From Candidatus Ancillula prorhinotermitis (GTDB taxonomy: Bacteria > Actinomycetota > Actinomycetes > Actinomycetales > Bifidobacteriaceae), in NCBI GenBank assembly GCA_031280795.1, contig JAITGF010000014.1:1-64000 (forward strand): DNA of 64,000 bases. Reading direction: 5' to 3'. A program made the position numbers and the translations under genes. Positions 19,801 to 28,503 of this stretch are shown here, piece by piece. The first letter of the stretch is position 1; the number at the start of each line of letters is the position of its first letter. The notes under the pieces were generated by a model. That model saw only the letters and a program-made list of their open reading frames with translations, was not told the origin of the DNA and did not search any database.

Positions 19801-21416
19801 TGGAAGGAGTGCTGGGAGCGTGAGAAGTTATTCACTTCGCCGCCGACTTCACAAAGCGAAATCAAAGCATTATAGCGGTAGAAGGCAGTATCTTCAACGC
19901 CTTTTGCAGTCAAAGCAGTGCAAAGCTGGGCAAAACGATCAATGAAGAGCTTGTGCATTTGCTCGGTCTCATCATCTTCATATGATACTTCGGCTCGTAA
20001 CAATTTGACTACAAACTCGAAAGTTGGCAAAACACGTGTACTTATTTTCGTAATGGCACTTTGCACAGACTCCTCAATGTTCTTTCGAACTTGCCCCGAC
20101 ATCTCCTTGTCAAGAAATATATATGGTCGGTAGACTGGAAAATCAATTAGCAATTGGGACAGGCAAGTTTGAAGTGATCTCCAGGGGTGATTATTGGTCC
20201 TGATATTAGACTTCGCGATTTCGCTGACAATATTCGTGAGGCGATGTAGATCAGAGTAGAGAATTGTGTTCAAGACTTGACTTTTTGACTTGCTTGAAAG
20301 TCGCAAAATATCGTTCATATCTTCTAGGCTAGCATTGAGAGTTGAAAGAGGCTCGACAACTGAGCGAATTGCATACGAAGATTTATTGACGTCTATCATT
20401 TTGGATGTAAGTCTCGATTGTCCATATTGGTTAACCATTAGATGCCCGATAGCGTTAATTGTCTCATACCCAGTAGTACCGCATGTGTACCAGTCTTTTT
20501 CTAGCTCTTCGCCAGGTTTGAGGATTTTTTCCACTACCACCCACGCACCGCCAGTGGCTTTGTTTAAGCGCTCCAGATAACCTTCGGGGTCAGAAAGTCC
20601 ATCAATATGATCAATGCGCAATCCGTCAATAATACCGCTCTTAATTAATTCAAGTGTTAAGTAATGCGTTTCATCAAAGACTTCCTCCTCTTCGATACGC
20701 AGGGAAATCAAGGTCCCGACATCAAAAAAACGTCGGTAATTCACTTCTTCTTCACCGGTTTGCCAAAAGCTTAGTCTGTAATTTTGGTTTTGCAGTAATT
20801 CTTCTATGGGCAATTCTTGAGTGCCTTCTTTTATCGGCATACATTGATCTTGGTAGCGCAATATGAATACTTGAGAGCCGATTTCGTCGCCCGGGAAAGG
20901 GTTGTTTATTTCCTCAACAGCAAATTCATTTGCATCAATTACTTCGCCAATCCGTTTTTTCAATATTGGTAGTAAAATGCGATCATCTTCTAAGTCCCAG
21001 TCGATATCAAACCACTTTGCGTATTTAGATTCTCTACCATTTTGCAAAACATCCCAAAATTGCTTATTATCCCAAAGTGGTGTGGGTATCGCCATATGGT
21101 TCGGGACGACATCGAGAATTAAACCCATTCTGTGATTATGTACAGCTTCAGAAAGAGCCTTAAGAGCCTCCATACCCCCGAGCTCTTTGGAGATTTCAGA
21201 GTGATTTACCACATCATAACCATGCTCAGAATCGTGAGTAGATTGTAAAATCGGTGAAAGATATATATGTGATACACCGAGAGTGTGTAAATATGGTACA
21301 ATAGCAGTAGCGTCATTTAGAGTAAAGTTGGCGCTTAGCTGTAGTCGATAAGTTGAAAGCGGTATCGGTTTACCAATTGCTGGCGTTCGATTTTCTGGTG
21401 TCTGAAAACGACGCAT
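16884..21416 (-). CDS. treYZ: fused maltooligosyltrehalose synthase / trehalohydrolase (TreY-TreZ)
   Basis: TreY turns the reducing end of a maltodextrin into a trehalose unit; TreZ then releases trehalose. Here both lie in one 1510-residue chain. Residues 1 to about 885 are TreY: PLSTYRLQLSANFTLNDA, YLSPILQSTHDSEHGYD, GLRIDHIDGLSDP, and TAGTTHDTKRSADVR. From about residue 889 (RRLKVWAPTAKTVDVY, the N-terminal E-set domain) to the end is TreZ: GWGYDGADLYAVHEAYG, CLRIDAVHEI, LIAESDAND, and SNHDQIGNRGLGD. Catalytic Asp/Glu positions look intact in both halves. No stop or frameshift lies between them. The ATG is one base beyond the glgX stop, so expression is coupled to glgX. Usually these are two genes. 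Confidence 0.93.
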   Translation of the reverse strand: MRRFQTPENRTPAIGKPIPLSTYRLQLSANFTLNDATAIVPYLHTLGVSHIYLSPILQSTHDSEHGYDVVNHSEISKELGGMEALKALSEAVHNHRMGLILDVVPNHMAIPTPLWDNKQFWDVLQNGRESKYAKWFDIDWDLEDDRILLPILKKRIGEVIDANEFAVEEINNPFPGDEIGSQVFILRYQDQCMPIKEGTQELPIEELLQNQNYRLSFWQTGEEEVNYRRFFDVGTLISLRIEEEEVFDETHYLTLELIKSGIIDGLRIDHIDGLSDPEGYLERLNKATGGAWVVVEKILKPGEELEKDWYTCGTTGYETINAIGHLMVNQYGQSRLTSKMIDVNKSSYAIRSVVEPLSTLNASLEDMNDILRLSSKSKSQVLNTILYSDLHRLTNIVSEIAKSNIRTNNHPWRSLQTCLSQLLIDFPVYRPYIFLDKEMSGQVRKNIEESVQSAITKISTRVLPTFEFVVKLLRAEVSYEDDETEQMHKLFIDRFAQLCTALTAKGVEDTAFYRYNALISLCEVGGEVNNFSRSQHSFHAFATKIQNQSPYMLTAGTTHDTKRSADVRACISVLSQNTELWIDLLDKLKYITNSYKSPYVDPLVENIMWQTIVGTWVIDKDGGHPIEFERLSGFISKSMREMKMFTTWRKVNWLYERNNLEFAKKVLDDQNVIEAFREWVRMQYPMMRNSVLTLKAIQLLIPGVCDNYQGTETFSQMLVDPDNRRKVDFENLFRMLERIKNPEYNFNAESNDTNMHLLNIDVKLDNIFEEKMAITYLALNLRKKYKDAFIGASAGYKPISATTDCVVSFARTENGAPKVVLVASRYEGTLFRNNGFANHVITLPKLTSGFNRWRDCLTGAIYKAGDTLITKILESYPVAILEPLRTGSIKRRLKVWAPTAKTVDVYIADPKTYGDAMSAHDAIKRAQYKVIPMLSADDEEIDGEIRESGWWVSSKNIAEHKDYMYRIDGGQLVPDPRSAKQPLGVDGFSRTLALDQFKSTDINWRGIDPMGKVFYEMHVGTFTKEGTFAAASKKLAYLKEIGVNIVEVMPISTFDGNFGWGYDGADLYAVHEAYGGPEEFRKFVSAAHSLGLGICLDVVYNHLGPVGDYMNQIGPYYTDAHITPWGPSFNFDQAHSEGVRRWVIDHAMRQFEVYNVDCLRIDAVHEIHDDSKTHIMSELSSKLEEYKVSSGKHCTLIAESDANDIKTVTTHKSGGYGIDMQWADDFHHALYTYLSGEKNGYYADFGDLEDLAKALKQGWVYDERYSKYRRKMHGTKIPQDFDLRRFVVCFSNHDQIGNRGLGDRPNFRLDEFRIKVAAALTVLSPFTPLIFQGEEWGASTPFLFFADYQDESIREACRRGRENEFRDFEWDKFYGDNVEIPDPISRSTFESCKLRWGESGRDPHRELHHWYLDLMRIRKEYIADCPILSRDIKVRVEQDEDGDFIALQHSGVEIICNLSKISRTVGVRLDGKNPDIILSSNERNFISKNGILELHPNSIAVLARRVTSRS

Positions 21417-21417
21417 T

Positions 21418-23538
21418 CTAAACCTCAGGTCTCAATGCTTTGTAAAGACGTAATGAGCGCGCCTGTACGATAATGCTATTATTCGGATCAGTCGGGTAGC
21501 GATAGTCCTCAGTAATGAAACCTTCAGAGAGCATCGTGTCAACCACTAACTCCCACTTCTTTGCATAAGACTCGTCTGGAAGAGTGAACTCCATCTCTTC
21601 GTAATGACCATTGAACACGATTAAAAACGAATCATCAGCAATCGGAAATCCGTTTTCATCATGTGCATCGATTTTATCACCGTTTAGATAGAGCATGACA
21701 GTCTTTGAGAAATAGTCATTCCAACTGTCATTGTGCATTATATTCGCGTGATTGTCGAGCCAAATTGCATCGCCATCGCCTTTGAAAAAGTTTTTCTGAC
21801 ACAGCGCAGGATGCTTTCGTCGGTAATGTATAAGCTTTGAGGTAAAGTCATAGAGCTCTTTTTCAAATTCATCATGCTCCCAATTCATCCATGTTATTTC
21901 ATTATCTTGGCAATACCCATTATTGTTTCCATTTTGAGTGCGCCCGTATTCATCACCATGCAATATCATCGGAATACCCAGTGAAAGGAAAAGCGTAGTT
22001 AGGAAGTTCTTTTTCTGCCTTTGACGCAATTCGATTACGCTCTCATCATCAGTAGGGCCTTCAACGCCGCAATTCCATGAACGATTATGGTTTTCCCCAT
22101 CATTGTTGTTTTCACCATTAGCCTCGTTGTGCTTATCGTTGTATGACACCAAATCATTTAGCGTGAATCCATCATGTGCAGTAATGAAATTGACTGATGC
22201 CACCGGTTTACGACCGTTGTGGGCGTAAAGGTCCGAAGAACCTGTGACGCGAGTAGCAAAATCGCCTAATGCACCATCTTCGGAACGCCAAAAATCGCGC
22301 ACCACATCACGATAGCGCCCATTCCACTCTGACCAGAGGTTGGGGAATCCTCCCACTTGGTAACCGCCATCGCCTAGATCCCATGGCTCAGCAATGAGCT
22401 TTACCTGGGAGATGACTGGATCTTGCTGGATGATATCAAAAAATGCGGAAAGTTTATCGACGTCATGAAATTGTCTCGCCAAAGTCGCTGCTAAATCAAA
22501 CCTAAAGCCGTCAACATGCATCTCTTGTACCCAGTACCGAAGTGAATCCATAATCAGTTGCAATGCGTAAGGAGAACTCATCAAAAGCGAATTGCCAGTT
22601 CCTGTGGTATCGAAATAGTGCTGGGAGTCACCGAAGACCAAACGGTAATACGCACTATTATCAATCCCCTTAAATGACAAGGTTGGTCCAAGATGATTAC
22701 CCTCAGCAGTGTGGTTGTACACAACATCGAGTATCACTTCGATGTCGTTATCGTGCATAACTTTAACCATCTGCTTAAATTCGTTTACTTGCTCGCCCAG
22801 ATCTCCATAAGCTGCGTACTTATTGTGTGGTGCGAAAAAACCAATTGTGTTATAACCCCAATAGTTATTTAGCCCCCTATCTTTAAGCGATGGGTCGTTA
22901 ATAAATTGGTGTATAGGCATTAATTCCAAAGCAGTGATCCCTAGCTCCTTTAGGTACTTTATCACGCATGGGTGGGTCAACCCCAAATAAGTACCACGCC
23001 AATCTTCAGGGACATCTTTCATGAGCTTTGTCATACCTTTGACGTGCGTTTCGTAGACTACAGTATTTGAATAACTGTGCTTTGGCGGGCGGTCATTACC
23101 CCAGTCGAAAAATGGTGACACTACTACAGACTTCATCATATGCTTCGCCGAGTCTAGATTATTCACACTCTTAGATTTTTTGGGGTCGAAAAAATAAGTG
23201 TACAGCGATTGGTGTCCATCAATTTCACCGCTGATGGCTTTTGCATACGGGTCAAGCAGTAGCTTATTCGGGTTACACCTTTCGCCATGTGCTGGATTCC
23301 ACGGCCCATATATACGATAACCGTACCGCGTTCCAGGGTCAACTCCCTGCACATAGATGTGCCATATAAAATTGTCTACTTCGGTAATTTCTATACGCGT
23401 CTCGATATCGTCTTTAGAGAAAATGCACAACTCGACCTTTTGAGCGACTTGGGAATAGATAGCGAAATTTGTACCGTTGCCATCATAATTTGCGCCTAGC
23501 GGATATCTTTCACCCGGTCTTGTCTTCATGCTAAACAT
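21418..23538 (-). CDS. glgX: glycogen debranching enzyme (GlgX/TreX)
   Basis: A 706-residue GH13 isoamylase-type debranching enzyme that cuts alpha-1,6 branches. It has the N-terminal CBM48-like region (YPLGANYDGNGTNFAIYSQ), DVVYNHTAEGNHLGPT, the nucleophile region VDGFRFDLAATL, the acid/base segment KLIAEPWDLGDGGYQVG, and SVNFITAHDGFTLNDLVSY. Full length for the family. Placed directly before treYZ it would feed linear maltodextrins to trehalose synthesis, the TreX role. Start at ATG 23538 overlaps the cimA stop; ATG 23529 is an alternative two codons after the overlap. Confidence 0.94.
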   Translation of the reverse strand: MFSMKTRPGERYPLGANYDGNGTNFAIYSQVAQKVELCIFSKDDIETRIEITEVDNFIWHIYVQGVDPGTRYGYRIYGPWNPAHGERCNPNKLLLDPYAKAISGEIDGHQSLYTYFFDPKKSKSVNNLDSAKHMMKSVVVSPFFDWGNDRPPKHSYSNTVVYETHVKGMTKLMKDVPEDWRGTYLGLTHPCVIKYLKELGITALELMPIHQFINDPSLKDRGLNNYWGYNTIGFFAPHNKYAAYGDLGEQVNEFKQMVKVMHDNDIEVILDVVYNHTAEGNHLGPTLSFKGIDNSAYYRLVFGDSQHYFDTTGTGNSLLMSSPYALQLIMDSLRYWVQEMHVDGFRFDLAATLARQFHDVDKLSAFFDIIQQDPVISQVKLIAEPWDLGDGGYQVGGFPNLWSEWNGRYRDVVRDFWRSEDGALGDFATRVTGSSDLYAHNGRKPVASVNFITAHDGFTLNDLVSYNDKHNEANGENNNDGENHNRSWNCGVEGPTDDESVIELRQRQKKNFLTTLFLSLGIPMILHGDEYGRTQNGNNNGYCQDNEITWMNWEHDEFEKELYDFTSKLIHYRRKHPALCQKNFFKGDGDAIWLDNHANIMHNDSWNDYFSKTVMLYLNGDKIDAHDENGFPIADDSFLIVFNGHYEEMEFTLPDESYAKKWELVVDTMLSEGFITEDYRYPTDPNNSIIVQARSLRLYKALRPEV

Positions 23539-25150
23539 TTGGAACCACTTCCGCCTTTATCAGCCCGTAGATATAACAGTCCGTCAAAGCCTCCCAAGAT
23601 GATTCAACTATATTGCCACCTACACCAGTGGTGGTCCAGCTATGATTGCGCACTTTATCGTAGCACGTAATTAGCACCCTAGTTATTGAGTCAGTCCCGT
23701 GGCTTGTGTCAAGTAGACGTACGCGATAGTCAGTCAGCTCCATATCCGCAATGCGCGGGTACACGTCAGAAATTGCTTCACGAAGCGCAGCGTCTAAAGC
23801 ATTTACAGGTCCGTTACCTTCTCCAGTGGCAATCACACGCTTTCCGCCAGCTTGCAGCTTCACAGTTGCCTCCGAAACGGCTTCACTACCACGAGGGCCT
23901 TGTCGCTCTGAAATCGTACGCCACGACTCAACTTTGAAGAAGCTATGTTTCTTGCCAAGTACTTCACGTAATAATAACTCGAATGAAGCGTCTGCGGAGT
24001 CAAACGCATAGCCAGACGCCTCCAAATCCTTAACCTTAGAAGTCAGCTCAGTGATGATTTCAGGGTGTTCGCCTAAGTTGAAACCTAACTCGTCAGCTTT
24101 AAGGGTGATCGAAGATCTCCCAGCCATTTCGGACACTATCATCTTCAAATCGTTGCCCACTAAAGAAGGGGCGATATGCTGATACAAATCAGGGTCGACT
24201 TTTATCGCTGAGGCGTGTAAACCGGCCTTATGCGCAAAAGCAATGTCACCAACGTAGGGCTGGCGTACATTCAGGTTGATATTAGCAATTTCGGCGATAT
24301 TGTGTGCCAGATTAAACGACTTTGATAAGTCAGGCACAGTTTTGATACCTAGTTTCAGCTCCAGATTTGCGATGACTGTCAGTAAATTAGCATTTCCAGT
24401 ACGCTCACCGTACTCATTTATGGTACCTTGCACATGCGCAACGCCTGCCTGGACTGCGGCAACACTATTAGCGACCGCGCAACCAGTGTCATTGTGTGCA
24501 TGGATTCCTAAGTACCTCTCGCCATGTGCATCATTTGATATAGGCACACCATTTGCTTCTAGATATATGAACAAATCGCGCACCACTCGTGAAACGTCTT
24601 CAGGAAGTGAGCCACCATTAGTATCGCACAACACTACGCAGTTTGCCCCTGCGTTAAAAGCGGCTAACACTACCGAAAAGGCGTAGTCTTGATTGTGGGT
24701 GACGCCATCGAAGAAGTGTTCTGCATCGACAATTGGTTGAGCCCCATTATGCATTATCTGGCGCACAGTATCGCAAACCATTTCAAGATTCTCGTCCATA
24801 GTTGTCTGCAACCCCTTTTCGACGTGCCATACATCAGACTTGGCAACTACGCAGATTCTTGATGCTTCGGAGTCAATTAGTGCTCGCACTTGCGGGTCGT
24901 CAGAAGCCTTCATACCGGGCTTGCGAGTCGCCCCGAATGCTATAAGGCTTACATTGGGCAACTGTGACTTAGCCTTGGAGAAAAATTCAGTATCTTTGGG
25001 TATCGCGCCTGGCCAGCCGCCCTCGATGAGCTCGATGCCAAAATCGTGCAGCATGGTTGCGATATTCATCTTATCGGCGATGGAAAAGTTAACCCCTTGT
25101 TGCTGGGCACCATCGCGTAAAGTGGTGTCGTAAATCTCAATCTTACGCAT
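23531..25150 (-). CDS. cimA: (R)-citramalate synthase
   Basis: CimA condenses pyruvate and acetyl-CoA to citramalate, starting isoleucine synthesis without threonine. The 539-residue protein has IYDTTLRDGAQQQGVNF, ELIEGGWPGAIPKDTEFF (the CimA-specific GGWPG), metal-binding GIHAHNDTGCAVANS, and the LeuA-type C-terminal regulatory domain. These features separate it from isopropylmalate and homocitrate synthases. The ATG at 25148-25150 is six bases from a TATAAT hexamer that lies inside the last codons of pgsA. LeuB and IlvC/IlvE in this window fit the same pathway. The last codons overlap the glgX start. Confidence 0.93.
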   Translation of the reverse strand: MRKIEIYDTTLRDGAQQQGVNFSIADKMNIATMLHDFGIELIEGGWPGAIPKDTEFFSKAKSQLPNVSLIAFGATRKPGMKASDDPQVRALIDSEASRICVVAKSDVWHVEKGLQTTMDENLEMVCDTVRQIMHNGAQPIVDAEHFFDGVTHNQDYAFSVVLAAFNAGANCVVLCDTNGGSLPEDVSRVVRDLFIYLEANGVPISNDAHGERYLGIHAHNDTGCAVANSVAAVQAGVAHVQGTINEYGERTGNANLLTVIANLELKLGIKTVPDLSKSFNLAHNIAEIANINLNVRQPYVGDIAFAHKAGLHASAIKVDPDLYQHIAPSLVGNDLKMIVSEMAGRSSITLKADELGFNLGEHPEIITELTSKVKDLEASGYAFDSADASFELLLREVLGKKHSFFKVESWRTISERQGPRGSEAVSEATVKLQAGGKRVIATGEGNGPVNALDAALREAISDVYPRIADMELTDYRVRLLDTSHGTDSITRVLITCYDKVRNHSWTTTGVGGNIVESSWEALTDCYIYGLIKAEVVPNV

Positions 25151-25182
25151 ACACTAATTATACCATAATTTCAGAGCGCGCG
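25151..25182 (-). promoter_or_regulatory. cimA leaderless promoter inside the end of pgsA
   Basis: On the minus strand TGG-TATAAT (hexamer 25157-25162) is followed by six bases and the cimA ATG. The hexamer plus flanks is read as the last pgsA codons, Leu-Trp-Tyr-Asn-stop. A GCGCGCG block at 25176-25182 lies 13 bases upstream of the hexamer. Confidence 0.75.
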
Positions 25183-25711
25183 TAACGTATTGTGCACCTG
25201 ATATATATGTTACCGCTATGGCGGCAATGAGAATGCCCCACGCCATATATACACACCATACTGGTAACACACCAAAGGGTGATAAAAAGACCATCAGCGA
25301 AACAGTCTGCAAGAAAGTTTTTAACTTGCCCATTTTACTTGCTGCTATGACTTTCTTCGCTTTTCTTGCAACCACCATGCGCAAAAACGTGATGCCAATC
25401 TCTCGAAACAGTATCAAAACGCTTACCCAAATTGGCATTATGCCTACCAGATTCATTACTATCAAAACGCCACCAAGCAGGAGCTTGTCTGCGATAGGGT
25501 CTAGCATTTTACCAAGCTCAGTTATCTCATTTCGTGAACGTGCTAAGTACCCGTCAAGATTGTCTGAAAGTGATATAATCAAAAAGATGATAAAAAGAAT
25601 AGCCGATGGTACAATTTCATTAGGGTTTGCATTCTTTAGGGAGAAAACAAGCACAAGAAATGGTAAGGTCACCACTATACGCAATATGGTAACCGCATTT
25701 GCCAGTGTCAT
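25154..25711 (-). CDS. pgsA: CDP-diacylglycerol-glycerol-3-phosphate 3-phosphatidyltransferase
   Basis: A 185-residue membrane enzyme of the CDP-alcohol phosphotransferase family that makes phosphatidylglycerol phosphate, precursor of phosphatidylglycerol and cardiolipin. The signature D-x2-D-G-x2-A-R-x8-G-x3-D-x3-D is seen as DNLDGYLARSRNEITELG followed by KMLDPIAD (about residues 49-74). Four or five transmembrane helices are visible. The ATG is immediately next to the purD stop, so it is the second gene of a purD-pgsA operon. The last four codons double as the cimA promoter. Confidence 0.9.
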   Translation of the reverse strand: MTLANAVTILRIVVTLPFLVLVFSLKNANPNEIVPSAILFIIFLIISLSDNLDGYLARSRNEITELGKMLDPIADKLLLGGVLIVMNLVGIMPIWVSVLILFREIGITFLRMVVARKAKKVIAASKMGKLKTFLQTVSLMVFLSPFGVLPVWCVYMAWGILIAAIAVTYISGAQYVTRALKLWYN

Positions 25712-27013
25712 CTAGGTGCCGATTTCTCCTTTCTCCGCTTTGAGCGCGATATCATCTCGGAACTGCATACCATCAAAATGAATCATCTTGACGTAATTAT
25801 ATGCCCTCTGGCGAGCCAACTTCAAAGTGTCGCCCTTTCCCACCACTGAAAGAACTCGCCCACCATTAGTTTCAATTTGCCCGATGTCAGAATCAGCATA
25901 CTTAGTGCCGGCTTGCAAAATGATTGCACCTTTACTTGAAGCGGCAGTCACTCCAGTAATGACATCACCTTTGCTTGATGATTCTGGGTACCCGCGACTT
26001 GCAAGCACAACGTTACAGTAGTAATCAGATGACCATTGTAAGTGAGTATCTTTAACAAGCTCGCCTTTGCTTGCCGCAAGGAGCAAGGGGGCGAGTGGAG
26101 TCTTCAGGCGCTCTAGCACGACCTGGGTTTCCGGGTCTCCAAAGCGTACATTGAACTCGATAACTTTGACGCCTCCTTTTGTCAAAACCAGGCCTGCGAA
26201 GAGAATCCCCACAAATGGCGTACCGCGGGCAGCCATTTCGTCGACAACTTTCTGGGCGATATTTTCCGTGCACCACTTTGTGCTACCATCAGGCAGCCAG
26301 CCTAAAGGGGTGTAAGCTCCCATGCCACCAGTATTCGAGCCCTTATCACCATCGAAAATACGCTTGAAGTCCTGGGCAGGCTCGAGCGCAAGTGCAGTGG
26401 TTCCGTCGCAGATGAAGAACTGCGAAAACTCAGGCCCGTCTAGGTATTCTTCAACGATGACGAAACCTCCACTGTGGAAAATCGCTGAGGCGTGCGCTTC
26501 AGCTTCGCTTTTCTTATCGGTCACTATCACACCTTTTCCAGCCGCTAAACCATCCGCTTTGACGACATAGGGGTTACCGCTAGAATCAGCGTTCAGAGTT
26601 TTGACTAGCTCCGACATTTTGGTGCATTTTATAGCCGCACCCGTGGGCACTCCGGCAGACTCCATAACTTCTTTAGCAAAACTTTTGCTTGACTCTAGTT
26701 GGGCAGCACTTTTGCTCGGCCCAAATACAGCCACACTCGGAGCAGATAGTCTAATATCGTCCACTACCCCAGCAGCTAAAGGCGCTTCAGGACCGATTAT
26801 CGCCAAGTCAACATCTAGCTTCAGGCAAGCCTCGGCGATTTTCTTACCATCGGTTTCAGCAATATCCGCCTGCAAGAGTTCCGAAGCATTTTCGGCAAGA
26901 TCAGCAATGCCCGGGTTTGCACCAATGCTAAAGAGTTTATGCGTGTTCTCCTTATTCAGCGCGCGCAAAATTGCATGCTCGCGAGCACCGGACCCTACCA
27001 CCAAAATGTTCAT
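25712..27013 (-). CDS. purD: phosphoribosylamine-glycine ligase
   Basis: PurD joins glycine to phosphoribosylamine in purine synthesis. The 433-residue protein begins MNILVVGSGAREHAI, then shows GPEAPLAAGV, the ATP-grasp segment YVVKADGLAAGKGVIV and MGAYTPL and FNVRFGDPETQ. The start is ATG 27011-27013, six bases after a TACAAT hexamer. A longer frame beginning MWYNRD would simply be the promoter read as codons. Members of the family are about 420-430 residues. pgsA follows without a gap. Confidence 0.94.
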   Translation of the reverse strand: MNILVVGSGAREHAILRALNKENTHKLFSIGANPGIADLAENASELLQADIAETDGKKIAEACLKLDVDLAIIGPEAPLAAGVVDDIRLSAPSVAVFGPSKSAAQLESSKSFAKEVMESAGVPTGAAIKCTKMSELVKTLNADSSGNPYVVKADGLAAGKGVIVTDKKSEAEAHASAIFHSGGFVIVEEYLDGPEFSQFFICDGTTALALEPAQDFKRIFDGDKGSNTGGMGAYTPLGWLPDGSTKWCTENIAQKVVDEMAARGTPFVGILFAGLVLTKGGVKVIEFNVRFGDPETQVVLERLKTPLAPLLLAASKGELVKDTHLQWSSDYYCNVVLASRGYPESSSKGDVITGVTAASSKGAIILQAGTKYADSDIGQIETNGGRVLSVVGKGDTLKLARQRAYNYVKMIHFDGMQFRDDIALKAEKGEIGT

Positions 27014-27050
27014 ATCTCTATTGTACCACAAAACTTAAAGGTGTGCGCGG
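27014..27050 (-). promoter_or_regulatory. purD leaderless promoter
   Basis: On the minus strand TGG-TACAAT (hexamer 27020-27025) is followed by six bases and ATG. A CCGCGC block (27045-27050) lies 19 bases upstream. Confidence 0.7.
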
Positions 27051-27053
27051 CAT

Positions 27054-28472
27054 TTAATGGCAAAAGGTGACTGTTTTCGAGTGGATTGTAAGTGGCAATG
27101 ACCATTCTTCTAGCATATCGTCTTGACCTAGATAAATAAAGGGGAGCTGGCGATTTGACACAGAATCTGGGTCAATACAAACGCTTTGCTCAGGGGTGTT
27201 TTTTATGAATTGTAAAGCGCGTGAGGCCTTTGCGTGGTAAGATATTTCAATATATGTAAAGTATATCAAAACTAAAAATGATGTAAACAGAACGATTCCG
27301 CTAATGATAAAATATTTAGAGCTGTTGTATTCCTTTAAAAAGACATCTTTAAACAATAGTAGAACGAGGACTATTCCTAGTATGTAAGCCGGACTGTTGA
27401 GTCTTATCGGGTATACTATTTGGGAAAATAATAAGGTGTGGATGACGCAGAAGGTCGTAAATAGCAAAAACAGTCTTCTATCGCTATTTTTTAGCTTAAT
27501 CTTAACACCCATAATTTTTGCAACAAAGAACATTAATACAGCTAATAAAAGAAGCGGGACCAGTATAATTCCAAAATTAATTACATTATGCTTAGCTATT
27601 TTTATTAGGCTACCAATGGGGTTTTCAAGTACATTTGCAAAGGAAACGTAATCGTAGCTAGATGAATAGCTTGGATTCGAAGCGTAATTATCGATTGAGG
27701 GTACTGTCACATTCACGATGATTGTACCAATCAGCACACCGACACACCCCCAGAATTGCCATTTTTTGACAAGGTTTACAAGGAAGCGTCTGTCGATACA
27801 CATTGAATAGCTACGTGCATTTATAAGTAGAATCATCAGGTAAGAAACCAAAAAGGCGATAGGGGTTATATTTGACGACCACCCAAATAAAAGTCCACAA
27901 AGCAACATTACAACACTAAACCAAGGGCTTCTTGGTATTTTCTTGTAGAGTGAGGCAAAAAAATGGGGGCAGAATAATAGCGGCAAAATTGTAATGGGTA
28001 GGTAATTATGAATCATAGAAAACCCACGGTAAAAAGTCCTGCCAAATGGTGAGATAATTATGCATAAGAAAATAATGCAAAAAAGAATCGAATCAGATAT
28101 CTTTAACCTTGGTCGGCGCGTTAAGACTAGTGCAGTAGCTAAATATAACATCATTATTGCAAGAATAACGTCAATAATGCGAAAGATAGTATCAATGCCA
28201 AAATTATACTGGTAATCAAAGAAGTTAATCACACCCATCGTGTACATGTCAGGCCAGCGTCCATGGGCATTAAAGGCTTCTAGGGCATCGGAGAGAAAAT
28301 TGGACGAGGTGTTCGCCCCTTGAAGAATATCTTCGGCTGAAGTCGTTATCAAAAAATAGGCACATGTGAAAAATAGTACTGGGATTAGGTAAAGCAAGAC
28401 GCTTAATACGGTACTAACAGTCGGTCTTGAAATCTTTGGTGATACATTTATCGGGATATCATTCATTACCAT
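27054..28472 (-). CDS. polytopic membrane protein, resembles DUF6056-type glycan-polymerase/transferase-like proteins
   Basis: A 472-residue protein with about eleven hydrophobic helices and a soluble C-terminal tail. I do not recognise catalytic motifs. The general layout and a loop with LLFGWSSNITPIAF (about residues 200-213) recall DUF6056, a family of uncharacterised multi-spanning proteins that resemble surface-polysaccharide glycosyltransferases. No glycan genes are adjacent. The region is richer in A and T than its neighbours, and Phe/Ile/Leu dominate, which partly reflects membrane content. ATG 28472 or ATG 28466 could be the start. It sits downstream of, and on the same strand as, the peptide transporter. 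Confidence 0.5.
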   Translation of the reverse strand: MVMNDIPINVSPKISRPTVSTVLSVLLYLIPVLFFTCAYFLITTSAEDILQGANTSSNFLSDALEAFNAHGRWPDMYTMGVINFFDYQYNFGIDTIFRIIDVILAIMMLYLATALVLTRRPRLKISDSILFCIIFLCIIISPFGRTFYRGFSMIHNYLPITILPLLFCPHFFASLYKKIPRSPWFSVVMLLCGLLFGWSSNITPIAFLVSYLMILLINARSYSMCIDRRFLVNLVKKWQFWGCVGVLIGTIIVNVTVPSIDNYASNPSYSSSYDYVSFANVLENPIGSLIKIAKHNVINFGIILVPLLLLAVLMFFVAKIMGVKIKLKNSDRRLFLLFTTFCVIHTLLFSQIVYPIRLNSPAYILGIVLVLLLFKDVFLKEYNSSKYFIISGIVLFTSFLVLIYFTYIEISYHAKASRALQFIKNTPEQSVCIDPDSVSNRQLPFIYLGQDDMLEEWSLPLTIHSKTVTFCH

Positions 28473-28503
28473 AATCCATCTCTAAGCATGTCGTGAACAT
28501 CAC

